The notes beneath the pieces were generated by a model that had not been told where the DNA came from, did not search any database, and saw only the letters and a program-made list of their open reading frames with translations. Shown here piece by piece: positions 20,085 through 32,050 of a DNA stretch of 64,000 nt (positions are counted from its first letter, which is position 1; every line of letters starts with the position of its first letter). This DNA is from Symbiodinium natans (lineage: Eukaryota; Sar; Dinophyceae; Suessiales; Symbiodiniaceae), in the NCBI GenBank assembly GCA_905221605.1, contig CAJNDS010002330.1:86441-150440 (forward strand), given 5' to 3'. A program made the position numbers and the translations under genes.

Positions 20085-21585
20085 TGCCCAAGGCCAGAAA
20101 CTTGGAACGCAGAGCGGTCGCGGAATCCGGGGTCAGAAGGTGCAGACCCGTAGTCGCCCCGCTGCCCGCAAGCAGCTCGCTCACATGTGTGAAGAAGTCG
20201 CTGGGCATCGCGTCGAAGAATGCAGCCAACACAAAAGGAAAGCTGTCCACGGATAGAGGATGCATCAAAGGCGAGAGTTTCTCTGGCAGGTTCTGCTGGG
20301 CGGCGACCGGCCCTCGCGCAGCGGGAAGTCGGCCTGCTCCCGCGGCTGCAGCCAGCTTGACGCGCAGCGCAGCGGCTACCCCGGGCGCGAGGTCCAAATC
20401 ATCCACAGGCGCCAGCGCCCGACGAAGGAAATCTTGAAGTACTGCACAGAAGCGGGTCTCCGAAGTCTCCCGGTAGGCGACGACGGCGAAAGGAAACACG
20501 GCCGGCGGCAGCGGCCACATCAGCGAAGCCAAGTCGTCCATCAGCGGGCGGCCAGGGGCAGATGAAAAGAATGCAGTCGCCTCCTAAGACAGAGCCCGAG
20601 ACCTGTGAGCGAGCACGCAGCACGTGAATGACAAGCGGAAGAACAGCTCGCAGCCTCTCAGCAGAGCAGCAGAGCCATGCAATCATGCCAAAGGCAAGAT
20701 CAGCAAGCACGTTGGTGATCGAAAAGCAAAGCGCAACAGGCCGCATTTCGGTGCAGTCAAGCAGTCATGGCAAGATCGGAAGGCACCGCTGTTCGCAGTG
20801 AAACTCCAGAACCGGAATGCAGCCAGCAGGCACCCGAGGCAGTAACCCCAGAGCCACCGATGTTACTTTTAGGCGCGCTCGGGCGCATCAAGATGGCAAG
20901 CTAAAAGAAGCACGACAGCCGTGCATTGGACACTGACCACCATGCAGCAACAGTCTACAACAGGGCGAAGAGTCAGGGCCCTACACATGCATATTAGCAA
21001 CATTACCCAACTAACTGCTACTGAGTGGGGCAGTAGTCGAGCTTTGCGCTGGACGCGCCTGTGACGTTACGCAGCAGGCTCAGCAGCCACGAACTTGCCG
21101 AGGTTCTCCAAGATGACGGCACACTCCGTACGCGTGCTGGGAACGAGGAACTCGGGCGTTGGCGCGGTCTTTGGTTTGGAAGTCAGCAACTGATCCAGCT
21201 GGTGTCCTTTCAGAGCCTGAACCTGCAAGCCGAGCACCTGCAAAATGTTCACGTAGTCCGGGTAAAGAGCGTCGGCATCTACGAGGGCACGGCGTATGAA
21301 GTAGAACGAGCGAGGTCCCGAGGCGTCAGTCGACAAATAGAAATTGCCCAGACGGGTGCAGCACAGGAGCGCACCCACACGGCACATGTGATCGTCCCAG
21401 GTCTCTCTCGGAACTGCATTATCTTCCAGGATGCGCTTAAACTCGCGGTCGGCGCGAAGTGCGGACCCGGTCACCCAGGCACTGGGGAAGCGCAGCACAA
21501 TAGCAAGGAGGCTGCGCAGCATGGTGCGCACAGGCAATGCCAGCCGGCAGAGTTCCTCAAAGGAGGCTGCCGCCAGGCTGTGGCC
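20085..21585 (-). other. Foreign host-like segment inserted in gag
   Basis: About 1.5 kb lies between gag GLSIEGRKA and the zinc-knuckle text GKKGHWAGDRDC. It holds two long protein-like frames on the minus strand unlike any copia protein. One (21067 to about 21582) reads HSLAAASFEELCRL onward. The other (about 20085-20580) includes FPFAVVAYRETSETRFCAVL. Between them, about 20588-21066, is non-coding sequence with a good acceptor (GCTCTGTCTTAG|GAG) just before the second frame; a donor is less clear. The junctions share a near-identical motif (CTTTCCGGCC at 20075, CTTTCGGCC at 21586). I do not recognise the protein. The source could be a captured piece of genomic DNA with its intron. Confidence 0.65.
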
Positions 21586-22524
21586 TTTCGGCCCTCAATG
21601 CTCAAACCAGTGAAACTTGGCCTAAAGCCGTGGGCATGCTTTCCCATCGGCTTCCATTTGCCCTTGGCTTTCGAACCGGCAAAGAAAGCGCAAACCTCAG
21701 CCTGACAAGCTGAAGCAAGGAAAGCAATGCATTCATCGTCATCCAAACTGAAGTCCGGCGCCGAAAGGAAGGCTTCCACTACATCCAGCTCGACACTCTC
21801 TGCTGTTGCATCTACCAGAGTCCGCCACAAAGGCAGTGTAGTCGTGTTCGTCAGGCACTAGCTCTTTCTTGTCTGCTTCGGGATCCCAGAAGGATTCCCC
21901 CGCATCATAAGAACCGAAAAGGTCTTCCGGCAAGTGAGGCTGTGAGCGCACCTTTCCCTTTCCAGAGCTCTTCGCTCCTTTGTAGGCCGCTGGTCCGTTA
22001 CGACGGTAGTGTAACTTACCATGCTGTGTAACCAGGGCCTTCTCCATGGCCTCGAACGAAGGTGTCTGTCCCACAGCTGTAAGGACCATTAGTCGCTCTT
22101 TGCGATCTAACCCAGAGTTGTCCAACAGAAGGTCACCAAGAATGGTATCTGAGATCTCGACCGTCTTGTCTAGCTCTTTCAGCTTCCGATACCATCCTTT
22201 TCTCCTTCCCACATAGGAGTTCATTGACTCTCCTGCTTGCCGGGCCATAACTCCACCAACACTGGCGCCGACACGGCACAGCTCCTTTGCTTCCTGAGCC
22301 TGCAGTGGAAAAATCATCTTTCGAACGGCATCCGCTATCATCGTGATCGCGTCTGCACTCTTCAGGACTTCGTGCCCTAAGTCTTGGGCTACGATGTAAG
22401 CGTCTCCCCGAAGGGATTCCAGCAAACAAGCACCAAGCATAAACCTTTCATCTGCTTTCGTTGCGTGGTACTTGGCCATCGCACGAAACTCCCATTCATT
22501 CGAAACGGATCCACTATACACCAA
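21586..22524 (-). pseudogene. Copia gag (capsid region), frameshifted
   Basis: The frame opening at 22524 runs 261 codons with a UBN2-like copia gag layout: a helical core, then a basic AAYKGAKSSGKGKVRSQ linker and an acidic SFWDPEADKKELVPDEHD segment. At about 21835 the frame shifts by one. Coding continues with SLDDDECIAFLASACQ and a Lys/Gly-rich SKAKGKWKPMGKH, then GLSIEGRKA at the foreign insertion. Gag packages element RNA into virus-like particles. Confidence 0.75.
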
Positions 22525-22642
22525 GAAACCTGACTTAGTAAGCTCAGGCTCTTGGTTGTTTCGAATCGAAGGTTGCCCGCTGGCGGCTATCTCCTAAGGC
22601 GAACGAAGAAAGTAAAACGAGCGCTGTCCCAGGATGGGCACT

Positions 22643-22655
22643 GGCTCCGCTACCA
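22643..22655 (-). promoter_or_regulatory. Primer-binding site, initiator-Met-tRNA-like
   Basis: One base inside the 5' LTR the minus strand reads TGGTAGCGGAGCC. The first eleven bases match the complement of a typical initiator tRNA-Met 3' end (TGGTAGCAGAG) at ten positions. This agrees with copia priming by that tRNA. Confidence 0.65.
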
Positions 22656-22656
22656 G

Positions 22657-22809
22657 TGTGAAAACTGGCTGATTTCCCGTCTGAGCCTTGGCTCCAAAAA
22701 GGGGCCCCTGCGGTGAGTCGGTGCAGTCGATTGAAGTCAACACGCAGACTTAGACTGTACACAAGTACTGGTGTTTTACCACGCGCTGGTCTACGAGCAC
22801 TATTTCACA
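22657..22809 (-). repeat. 5' LTR of the copia element
   Basis: 153 bp, TG...CA termini. It differs from the 3' LTR by three substitutions, one single-base indel and a 13-bp indel, so the copies are about 98 percent identical over shared bases. Confidence 0.92.
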
Positions 22810-23235
22810 GGCATCTATTCTGCAGAGGGCAAATACAGCATTCGTGTGTCCTTCAAGCGTGACTTGGCAAGTCTTGGTACTAAGATCCCAAACTTTGATT
22901 GTGTTGTCGCCGCCAGCTGAGGCCAAGGTGTTGGCATCTATTCCAAGCACGAAATTCGTGTGTCCCTCAAGCATGACTTGGCAGGTCTTGGACCTACGAT
23001 CCCACACTTTGATTGCGTTGTCGCGACCTCCAGAGGCCATTCGCATCTAGTCTGCGGAGGGCATACTTACTGAGCTTTGTCCTACAAGGGTGAGTTCTTG
23101 GCGGCGCCATCACCAGCTGGCTGAGACCAAAAATTTGGCAGACCATCTGCGGAAGGCACTGGCGTTGTCTGCGTGCACTTCGAGGGGGACTTTGCAAGTC
23201 TCGGCTTGTTAGGTTCCACACCTTGGGTGTCCTCA
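22810..23235 (-). pseudogene. WD40 gene fragment upstream of retroelement insertion
   Basis: Two recognisable WD40 units (NTLASAGGDNTIKVWDL; MASGGRDNAIKVWDRRSK) plus one or two decayed units to 23235. Coding stops at the 5' LTR within the codon stretch RIDA. With the left fragment at 15225-15483 this is one WD40 gene split by the copia element. Confidence 0.8.
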
Positions 23236-23290
23236 ACCCTAAACCCTAAACCCTAAACCCTAAACCCTAAACCCTAAACCCTAAGCCCGA
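23236..23290 (-). repeat. (CCCTAAA)n array
   Basis: Seven units, immediately beside the decayed WD40 fragment. Confidence 0.9.
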
Positions 23291-23557
23291 AACCCTAAAC
23301 CCTTGAGCCGACCTCAAGCCTCGGCCTCGGGATCTAAAAAAGCACCTTGCACTACGCGCCAGCCCCCTGAGTGCCAGACACGAATGCCAGCTGAGCCTCT
23401 GCCGCTTGCGCGCGAGAAGGTACATGGGAATGGCAGCTGAGACCTGGAGACTAGCCTCGAGGCTTCCTGAGAGAGGAGAGGTAGCCTTCGGCCTTAGCGT
23501 ACAGCTTCGAGCTGGAAGTTGGGCAGCGCTCCCCCAGCGCTCCCATCTAGACACGGT

Positions 23558-23718
<161 letters not shown>

Positions 23719-23786
23719 TGCAACACATTCAAACAACAACGACGCAGGAAAGCGACGTGAAGCCTGGCCGAGTGGCAATGAGGCAG

Positions 23787-24053
23787 TCACGGCGCCCAGG
23801 GAGATGCAGAAGAGCGGCCGGACCACACTTTGATTGTGGTGGCGTCGCTAGCTGAGGCCAAGGTGTTGGTATTTGTTCTGCAGAGGGCGCTTACAGTATT
23901 CGTGTGTCCTGAAAGCGTGACTTGGCAAGTCTTGGTGCTAAGATCCCACACTTTGATTGTGTTGTCGTGACTTCCTGAGGCCAAGGTGTTCGCATCTATT
24001 CTGCAGAGAGCTGTTGCAGAATCGTTGTGGCCGGCCAGGTCGCTGTTCTGCAT
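23787..24053 (-). CDS. Short WD40-repeat protein, copy B
   Basis: Opens at ATG 24053 (MQNSDLAGHN, as in copy A) and ends at a TGA at 23787-23789, 88 residues. It has two WD40 units, then VWSGRSSASPWAP. Two units cannot close a beta-propeller, so this is either a contracted, non-functional copy or a module needing partners. In this copy the frame is also open upstream through the C/G tract to about 24413. Confidence 0.65.
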   Translation of the reverse strand: MQNSDLAGHNDSATALCRIDANTLASGSHDNTIKVWDLSTKTCQVTLSGHTNTVSALCRTNTNTLASASDATTIKVWSGRSSASPWAP

Positions 24054-24340
24054 CGGGAGGGGAGGGGGGGTGCGGGGGGGGGGGGGGGGGGTTTTCCGCA
24101 TTTTTCGGTCGCACCGCGCCGATTTTTTTGAGGGAACACAACCGTGAAAAGCAAACTTGGACGGCAATTGAACGAAATGGAGGGACACGGCAACACTGTG
24201 ACCACAAGGCACTGCACGGATCTGCTTAAAGAGTTGTAACATCGTGTTCTGACCCTGTGAAAGGCTTCCGCTTCTCCGCTTCTCCGCCTTCAACTGTGCA
24301 ACTGCCAACCCCCAACGCAAGGAACTCCAGAACTGCAGAG

Positions 24341-26372
24341 AACAGGTGGCCGCCTTTGGTGCCTTGCGCCTCACTGCCACATCCGTAGCCAGGGCCTCTG
24401 ATGCACTTCGCATCTTGCGCGTCCCTCACGGCTAAGTGGAATGGACCTGCATCTGTTCTAATCAGGTACCTAAGCACCCGTTCTCGCACCTGCGCTGCGG
24501 CCTGTGGGCGGGGGAGGCGGCCGAGCGGCCGCCGCCGTGCGCCATGGCGGTGGAGCGGCACCTGGACCAAAGAAAACTCAGAAACTCAGATGTGTTGGCT
24601 CTCATATCGATACTGCCATATATTTGTACCTAAAGCTCTACTGTATGCTATCAATCCCCCCTGCCTCCAGCGACCTCCGTTTACCCTCTTGAGAATTGCG
24701 CGCACGTTTTCAATCCCTGCCTGCGGACCCATTCCCAGCAGCTGCTGCCATCATGGCCATCATGGGATTGAGCCTGCAAAGAATCGCCCTCAAGGTACGA
24801 AGAAGAGCACGCCGTGACCCTGTCTAAGCTCGACTGAGGCCAGTGCGGCATACCCACACCTGGCCTCAGCTTGATCAAGTGCAGGAGTGGTGTTAAAAAA
24901 AGATTCGGTGCAATCCTCTCTGTGCTCCCCACCAGTGTCCTGCATTTTGCTTTGGAGAGCCATCATCGTCGTCATCATCCTGGTCAGGCAGTGCAAGTTT
25001 GGCAGGGTTCGTACGTCCGGCAATATCCCACAGCACAGGCTCTGAGAGCCAGGCATCGTCCCGTCTTCTTCTTCTTCCTGGATTGCACACCTGGGCATCC
25101 CAGGTCTACCGCCCTATATGACTTTTCACGGCTGATTGCCACAGCAATGAAGCCGAAAAGGCCCAAATGGAGCCTCATAAACAGCAGCTCAAATTTGCAG
25201 ACCCCAAAACCCAGGCCTGCTCAAAGGCGTCCATGGAGGCTTGACGCTTTTTCTCCCGGTCCTACAGGGTTCCAAGCGTCTCAAAGAGGATCTATGGCAC
25301 TCCAAGAGCCGCCTAAGCCCTGTCCTCCTCGGCTTCCTTCCTCCTGGAATCCTCCTTCCTCCTGTCCTGGTACGATTTGAAACTTTAGGGTTTGTCCAGG
25401 CCGGAGTTCTACTCAATCCGCAGTCCAAGATGCGCAATGCCTTTTGAAGGCATCCAGCCTTATGGAGAGTGTGCTGCGCAACGTTGCGCAACCGCAGGCC
25501 TTCTCTCGCTCCTTCTCCTTCTCCCGCTCGCGCTCCTTCTCCTCCCTCCCTAAGGCTCCCGCAAGGTCAAACCGATGAAGCCAGATGCCGGACATGCCGA
25601 AGATGCCGCACGACATGGGAGGAGTTGGACTGGGTTCCAGGGTGCTGACGCTTCCTCTTTCTCTCTTGCCGCTCCTGAGCAAAGGTTTGTCGAGGATCAA
25701 CCTAGAAGTCCGGTTGAACCAATGGAAGGATGGCCTCTACTTTCCTCCACAAGGGCGCAAAGGCCGCTACTAGTGTAATGCGCACAAGATGGTGCCAGGT
25801 CCTCCTCTTCACGGCGAAGTCGCTCCTCCTGTGCAAAAAACGGCCCAATTGCTCACCTCTGGCAACTTCTACCAAAGCCGACCCACTGCAAAAGACTCTG
25901 CCACTCTCTGCCACTAGAAGGGCCATGTGTTGTCCTCCTCAGCAGCTTCCTTCTTCCGCCGCTCCACGAGCCTGGCGCGCCACTCCTCCTCTTCCCTCAG
26001 CCACTGCTCCTGGCCGGGACGGGTGCACCTCCATACGAGGGAGGGCTTTGCGGCTTCGCGGCTTCGCGGCTTCGCTTCTCGACTTCCACTAGCAACTTGC
26101 ATCCGGCTGCACAAAGTCTCTGAGTAAAAGATAAACAGCCATAAGGGCTAAACGACCAAGGCAAGAAGCCAGATGCAGAAGCTGAGCAACATGAGTACCC
26201 TGGCCCCAGAACGCCATGACGAGAGCGGCGATCCGAAAAACTTGCGCCCAAAGAGGTGGGGAGACGAAAGCTCTGCCCCGAAAGGGGCTGCAAGTAGGGG
26301 GGGGGCTTTCATGGTTCAAGAGGCGAGGCCATGTCAAGGCTCCAAAAGCAGTTGCGCGTGTGCAGAAGAAGC
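24341..26372 (-). other. About 2-kb segment unique to copy B, with exon-like pieces
   Basis: Copy A passes directly from AACTGCAGAG to the CCACGAACGTACCGG block; copy B has 2.03 kb between them. Minus-strand pieces look like exons: about 26150-26250 (FRIAALVMAFWGQG, then hydrophobic LLSFCIWLLALVV), 25915-26010 (acceptor CCGGCCAG, then EQWLREEEEWRARLVERRKK and a stop), about 25780-25840 (ERLRREEEDLAPS) and about 25490-25550 (REEKEREREKEKEREK). They suggest a membrane segment and a charged coiled coil, family unknown. It may be an insertion in B or a deletion from A. Confidence 0.4.
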
Positions 26373-29300
26373 CGCCACGAACGTACCGGTTAAAGCCCAG
26401 CTCGATCAAAAAGAGCAAACTGTACACACTCTGAAGCGAAAGAAACCGTCATGAGCAAGGGCTACGTCAGTGAGCCGATAACCAAGACAGCTCAAAAGCA
26501 AAGTCTTGAAAAGGCCAGCAAAAAGACAAGCGTTAATCGAAGAAGTCAGAACAGCAAGCCTGTACAGCTTGTCACTTGACGAGAAGGGGATTCGAAGCGC
26601 TTGACATGGCCCTGCATGTGGCACCTCAGCATTCCCCACGGCATGTTGAACATCATTCCTGAGTCTGTTTGCTCACCTCCAAGCTCGGCACATGGTTGGC
26701 GCGAATTACTGAAATGTCGCGGACGATATCTGGCGCGGCGAATGGACTACAATAGGAGGTTTGAGTTGGACGTCTTAGGAACAGTCAAGCCCTACAGAGA
26801 AGTTCGGAGAATTTGGACCTCAAGCCAGTTAGGAGATTCAAGTTACGTCTGAAGACAAGTCCAGAGCTTCATGGCAGCACAACTAAGAGAAGTTTCGATC
26901 ACTACTCTTGGAGGTGACAGAGCAAAGAGACGAGATGCCTCCGGTCAGCCTTCCCCAGTTGGGTCAGGACTATCTCAGAGAGCGGGAACTTTTCACAGGA
27001 GGCAAGCGGAGCCACTGAGGAAACAGGCACGATATTCTTCCAGGTCAATTAAAGGACTTTGACGGTCTCAAAGCCTGATCCAACTCTGATGCGCAAGGGA
27101 ATTGCAGGCATTGCAGAGCATGTGCTCGGGAAGTACCCGGCGGTCTGAAAGGAGTTGCTGGCAGCATCCACGTCTTCGTCGGAGGGAGGTGGAGAGAAGC
27201 CTGTAGCGAAGGCCAGTAGTGTCACCACGTCCTCAACTACGTCGACAACAAGGCCCAACACAACAACGTCATACAACGTGGCTCAAGTTGTATGTTCAGA
27301 TGTTGCAAGTGGGTGCATGACTGGGGAGCTACACCGAGGAAGGAAAGATGTATGGTGTCCTCCGGAAAGGGCCACATGGGCCACTATTCGAAGGAGGGCA
27401 AAGACTACGCCGGCTCAATTAGAATGATGAGCCAATGGCAGAAGGCGGTCGACACCGAGCCTCACCTACACTATCACCTACACTATCACCTCACCCGAAG
27501 GAAAAGATACCAAGCAGAGGGAGATGTTGAATCGATCAAGGCGTTATTGATGGCGGCGGGCCCAACTACAAGTCAACCTTCTACAAGTCAACCTTCGACA
27601 GCTCTACGGCAGATTCACAAGGGTTGAGGAGCTTTCAGAACCGAGACCCCTGGTTCTTAGATTCGGCTTGCAGGAGACCGAAAGGAGCTCACCCAGAACG
27701 ATGGTGGGACGATCCTCGTGCAGAAACGGAAGTTCAAGCGATCATTCGGATGAGTTGGCCTGTCAAAAGGTGGAGGCGCTAGTGGTGGTGCGAGGGTTCG
27801 CCGCAGGAAAATATTGCAGGCTGAAACGGAAGTCGACGGAAAATGCAGGCCGTGCAGGCCGGGGGCAATCCCGGGATAAAGCTTCCATATGCTCTCGCCC
27901 TCTCACAAGAACGCTCTCCATTGCCGACTCTTTCTCATGGGAAGTTTATATCTCAGACTCACAAGAGCCGTTGCATCGACAGTCCCGGCAACTTAGGCTT
28001 TTGACTTGAGGAGCTTCTAAAGATTCTAGGCCAACAAATCGCAGCCTCAAGGTTGAGAGTAACAGATGAACAGCCACAATCTCGACAGCTTGGTCTGTGA
28101 TGTCTGTGATCAAAGCACCCCGACATGTCCATGGAAGCTGCCACTGCACGCTTTAGCTCCGAAGCGCCCCATGTGCTATCACCCACGCAAGAGCAGAAGA
28201 GCAGGCCCCGTCCTCTGCATACGGCACCTGTCTCAGGGCGTCACTTCCCTACACTACCAGAACTGTGAAGCTTCCATGGAAAGCCTCTATAGCGCCGAAC
28301 ACTCGACCTAGTACTCGACCTAGTACTGCGCTGGATAGAACGTTTTAGCCTCGATTGGCAGCAAACCTGGACACCACGGCACCAGAGCATCCAAAATGCA
28401 CGGGGTTGTAACTTGCCCCTGCGTACACGAAGATACCACCCCAATCTAGAACCAGGGCACGCAACAATGTAAGTTATAGGCTGCGAAGAGTTTTGAAGGG
28501 TTGAAAAGGGCGCCTGCTTTTATTTCGCTTGGTTCAAAGTTGCTGTGTTACAGGGTCTTACAAGAGGAAAGGGGTCTAATAGAGGTGCCGTTGAGAAGGG
28601 TCTGGGAAGGGCTTCAGAAGTTCCAACTTGCCGCTGTCTTTTGGTATCGAAGAACTCTTAGAAGGGTTGAAGAGGGCGCCTGCATAATCTGGTTCCGTTC
28701 CAAAGGGCTTTGAAGGGGTTTTTGGAGGGGTTTGAGGCTCTGGCATATGCGGGCTCGATATTGGAGCCAACTTGCCGTTTAGAAGGTTTTAGGAAGAAGT
28801 TTCTAAAGGCGTCGCTGGCATACTTTGACTTTGGCTCCGTGTCGGTCAAAACTTGCCGGTTTCCAGGTTCTTGCATATTGAGAAGGAGTTTCTCAGACAC
28901 AAGGCTCTAACATGCACGGGGTGCTATAACTTGCCCCCGAGTCCAGTTTGGCTTTGCCTGTACCAAATTAAGCCCCTAAAGTATGCCCTGACACTAACAT
29001 ACCCCTAGACCACCGAAAACCCCCCCCCCCCTAAAACCGCTTAAATCCCTATGAGAACCCCTTTAGACGGCGCCTTAGAAGTGGGTTTAGGGGAGAAAAA
29101 AGGCGAGAGGTACAAGGGCGTTTCAAAGGGGGTTGAGGGGAGTAGGTTTAGAGGCTGGGACTCTGGCTCAGAGTCGTACCTTTTTTGGTTCGAGCTTGGC
29201 TGTTCTGCTTCCAACCGTATCAACTTTCGTTGGAGGCTCTCAAAAGATGTTTTGGAGCAAGAAACGGAAACTGGACGGCGGGCCAGTTGAGCTGGCACTA

Positions 29301-30009
29301 ACCTGGGCCCATTTTGCTCCCTGGGTGGAGATCTGGAAGTCTGAACCTCTGGAAAATTCTGCTCGATGTGCTAGATGGGCTTGCACGGCCGCGCGTACTG
29401 CGAATCATCGCGTTCAGTGCATTGCCCAGTTGCGAACAACGCCGGACACAGGCAGGCGCTCAATTTCGTGCTCGCTGAATCACTCGGGCGATGCAGTTTC
29501 AGCTCATTCCTTTGATAATCGTCACTGGGCACTTTTCTGTCAGCGGCGACTGTGTCACGAAAGGAGGTCCAAGCATAATTTGGGCACACCATGCACGCAT
29601 TGCCTTTGGGGACGAGAAACAACTCCCAAACACAGCGATTCTTCTTATCAGCAGCACATGTGCATTTAGGACTTGACCCTGCATCGGAAATGGTGCTGTG
29701 CCCCGAAACAGATGCAGGGAAGCACTACGATGCTCCATATCTCCTCTTGCCACTTTCACACTTTCACTAGCAAGACTTCCAGACTTCCTAATCTTCCAAA
29801 AAGCAGCGCTCCAGGAACCAGAACAAAGAACGGCGACAGCAACCACATCACCACATCATACCACATCAACGACCAACACTCGCGGAACGTCAACCAGTGC
29901 CTGGTCAGGCATGTCGACTTGCTGGTAGGTCTCGAGATCCTTCAGAGGCAACCCACGACCCTTCTGACCCTTCTCTCCGCATAACTTCTTGGAGTGCGTA
30001 CCCCCCCGC
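26373..30009. other. Copy B equivalents of 1175-5030, unassigned
   Basis: Same content as the copy A block, including the Cys/His-containing frame at 27292-27627 and the four diverged tandem units at 28473-28940. It lacks the A segment 1577-2017. No intact gene is recognised. Confidence 0.35.
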
Positions 30010-31720
30010 CTTATGACCATCACCAAGCTTATTGCAACCGAGCCAAAGGTTGCGTAAGGGCGTCTTCTCCAGCATTCGGGCCAACGCCTCGCGGGAACTT
30101 CCGAACCCACAAAGGGCTCTGCGTCTCCCCGCTACGAAGGCGACGCTAAAGCCTCAACTTCCATGTGCGGTAGGGGACCATTAGGACATGAATTGCGCCA
30201 GGGACCACTGAATGCGAAAGCGACCTTCCGATGTTCCAAGGAGTGCAGTGGGGAGCTGAGAGGCACACAAGGAGGCACTGAGCCAGGACACACGAACTTC
30301 TGAAAATGAGCTGTCCGGGGTTCCCATCTAGCTCAAAATGTTGAAGGCACCCCGCAGCAAGAACCCGGAAAAAAAAAAAAAAAAACAACTCACAGGGCAT
30401 GGAACGAGTTTCCATGAAGCCTTCCCAAAGACCTGCCCGGCTACGTCCGAAGCCAAAGAGGGCAACTCGAAGATGCACGTCTAACTCCAGAGCGATAGTC
30501 AGCAAGCATCCACAATCGCTATGTCCGTGCTATGTCCTTTGTCTGCTTATGTTGGGACAGCAGGCAACGTCACTTCGCCTCGACACCATGGTCGGTGATG
30601 TCGTTGAACTCTAGGCCGAGGTTCTCAAAGTCGGACTTGCTCTCAACGCACTTGGCAATGGCCTGTTGCAAGAAGCATGCTCATGATCTTCGTGTTCATG
30701 TGGTGTCGGCATCCTCCAGAACAAGATGCTGCTTTATCAGACTTTGAGGTCACCGCGTCACTTCCCTCATCTCCGATTCCATTGCCCGAGACGTCCAGGC
30801 GCTTGAGGCTGCTCTGCGTGAGCATACGGCAGATTGCCTGTGCCAAGCTCATTTCCAACTGCGCTCTGGGATACTCTAAGTGGATGTTGTAACTTGTACA
30901 TAACTAGACTCCTAAAATTCCTTTCCACCCGCCACTGACACCTCCGTTAAATGCTGCGTCTGACTTTGTTCGATGACTGGACTCGGCGCCACCCCCAAAG
31001 GACAGCGCCGAGGCCCCCGCTCCAGGAGATGGTGCGGGCCCCATCCCAACTTTTTGACCTTTTGCTCGCTGTGAAAGGACATGTCAAACATAGCACCGTA
31101 GCGCATTCTCATCCCGACGGACCTGCTGTCGCTGCACTTCGGTTTGAGTTCTTTGGACGCCGGAAGCCTCTCCTGAGGACTGAGGAGGGCGAGGCCTTGG
31201 GGCACTGGATGAGAAACCCCTGCGGGACTCCTGCGAGCCAGGGACAGAGAGGGGGGAGGAGAGGGGGGAGGAGAGGGGAGGACAATCACAAGTGGCATGG
31301 CCTTCGCTGCCACGGGACCTCTGAACATGAGACCACCGTGAAAGGCCCTGTCATGTAAACTGACAAGGACGCCAGCAGATGCTCCCGTCATCTGGCCTTG
31401 GCCCCATCTGGCCCGATGGAGTTGTTGCTTACGTAGAAGTCTTTCAGCGAGCCGCACTTCTCGAGGACAGCGCACGGCGCCTGACAGTCGCGAGTCACAC
31501 GGCCTTCGCTGCAACGGCACCTCTGAACATGAGACCCCCGTGAAACATTACCGTGAAAGGCCCTGCTAGATAAGCGGACAAGCACGCCAACAGATGCTCC
31601 CTTCATCTTGCCTTGGCCCCATCTGGCCCGATGGAATTGTTGCTGGCATTCACTCGGCTCACATCGTTCAGGCGCACTTCTCGAGTACGGCGCAGAGCAC
31701 CTGACAGTCATGAATGACCA
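30010..31720 (-). CDS. LRR protein, copy B
   Basis: Second copy of the LRR gene. Exons correspond to those at 5031-6830 in copy A: about 30010-30087 (LRNLWLGCNKLGDGHK), 30574-30662, 30754-30837 (LKRLDVSGNGIGDEGSDA), about 31397-31520 (LKDFYVSNNSIGPDGAKA) and about 31612-31710. The last has lost bases so its repeat is out of frame. The most upstream exon of A (about 6879-6975) is absent because the duplication ends first. This copy is probably 5'-truncated. Confidence 0.6.
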
Positions 31721-31912
31721 AGCCCTCACTGCCTCAGAGCCCCAACCACCTTCCCAAACAACCCTAAAGCCTCTGTGGTCCCGGCATTCGGTCTCCTGTG
31801 TCAGCTGCCTTCCTAAGATGTGGTAGTCGTTTGTCTGCTGTCTTGCTTTAGTTCCCTGTCCGACTTGAAAGCAGTGTCAAAAGACCGTTGCCGCCTGTTG
31901 TTGCTGCCTGCT

Positions 31913-32050
31913 CATGCTTCGAGGGAGCGAGCGCGGGACAAGCACTCTAGCAAAAACAAAGCAAACTCAAAATAAATAAACATGCCAAAATCACGCAAAA
32001 AAAAACATGCCAGTATCATGCGAAAATCAAGCAAAAACATGCAAAACCAA
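31913..32050 (+). repeat. Dispersed repeat, member 1
   Basis: Starts GCTCATGCTTCGAGGGAGCG and continues AGCGCGGGACAA, then A-rich ATGCCAAAATCA-type text. Related copies lie at 32847-32950 and 34210-34310. Confidence 0.75.

Larger units (their letters stand above)
15484..22809 (-). mobile_element. Ty1/copia-type LTR retrotransposon, complete but damaged
   Basis: A 7,326-bp element on the minus strand. LTRs lie at 22657-22809 (5') and 15484-15648 (3'), both ending TGTGAAA...TTTCACA. Flanking bases CGCAT (15479-15483) and GGCAT (22810-22814) form a 5-bp target duplication with one mismatch, and the original WD40 text reads across. The internal order gag, zinc knuckle, integrase, reverse transcriptase, RNase H is diagnostic of copia. 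Several frameshifts and stops, plus a 1.5-kb foreign segment in gag, make it non-autonomous as it stands. Confidence 0.93.
23798..31725. repeat. Segmental duplication, copy B
   Basis: Matches 1 to about 6800 in direct orientation. Notable differences: an A19 run at 30370-30388 where A has interrupted AAC repeats, a 13-bp duplication (ACTCGACCTAGT type) near 28312, a 3-bp insertion near 27543, and a TCAGAC insertion near 27953. The right boundary is near 31710-31725, where the copies diverge after GAGTACGGCGCAGAGC. Confidence 0.9.
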
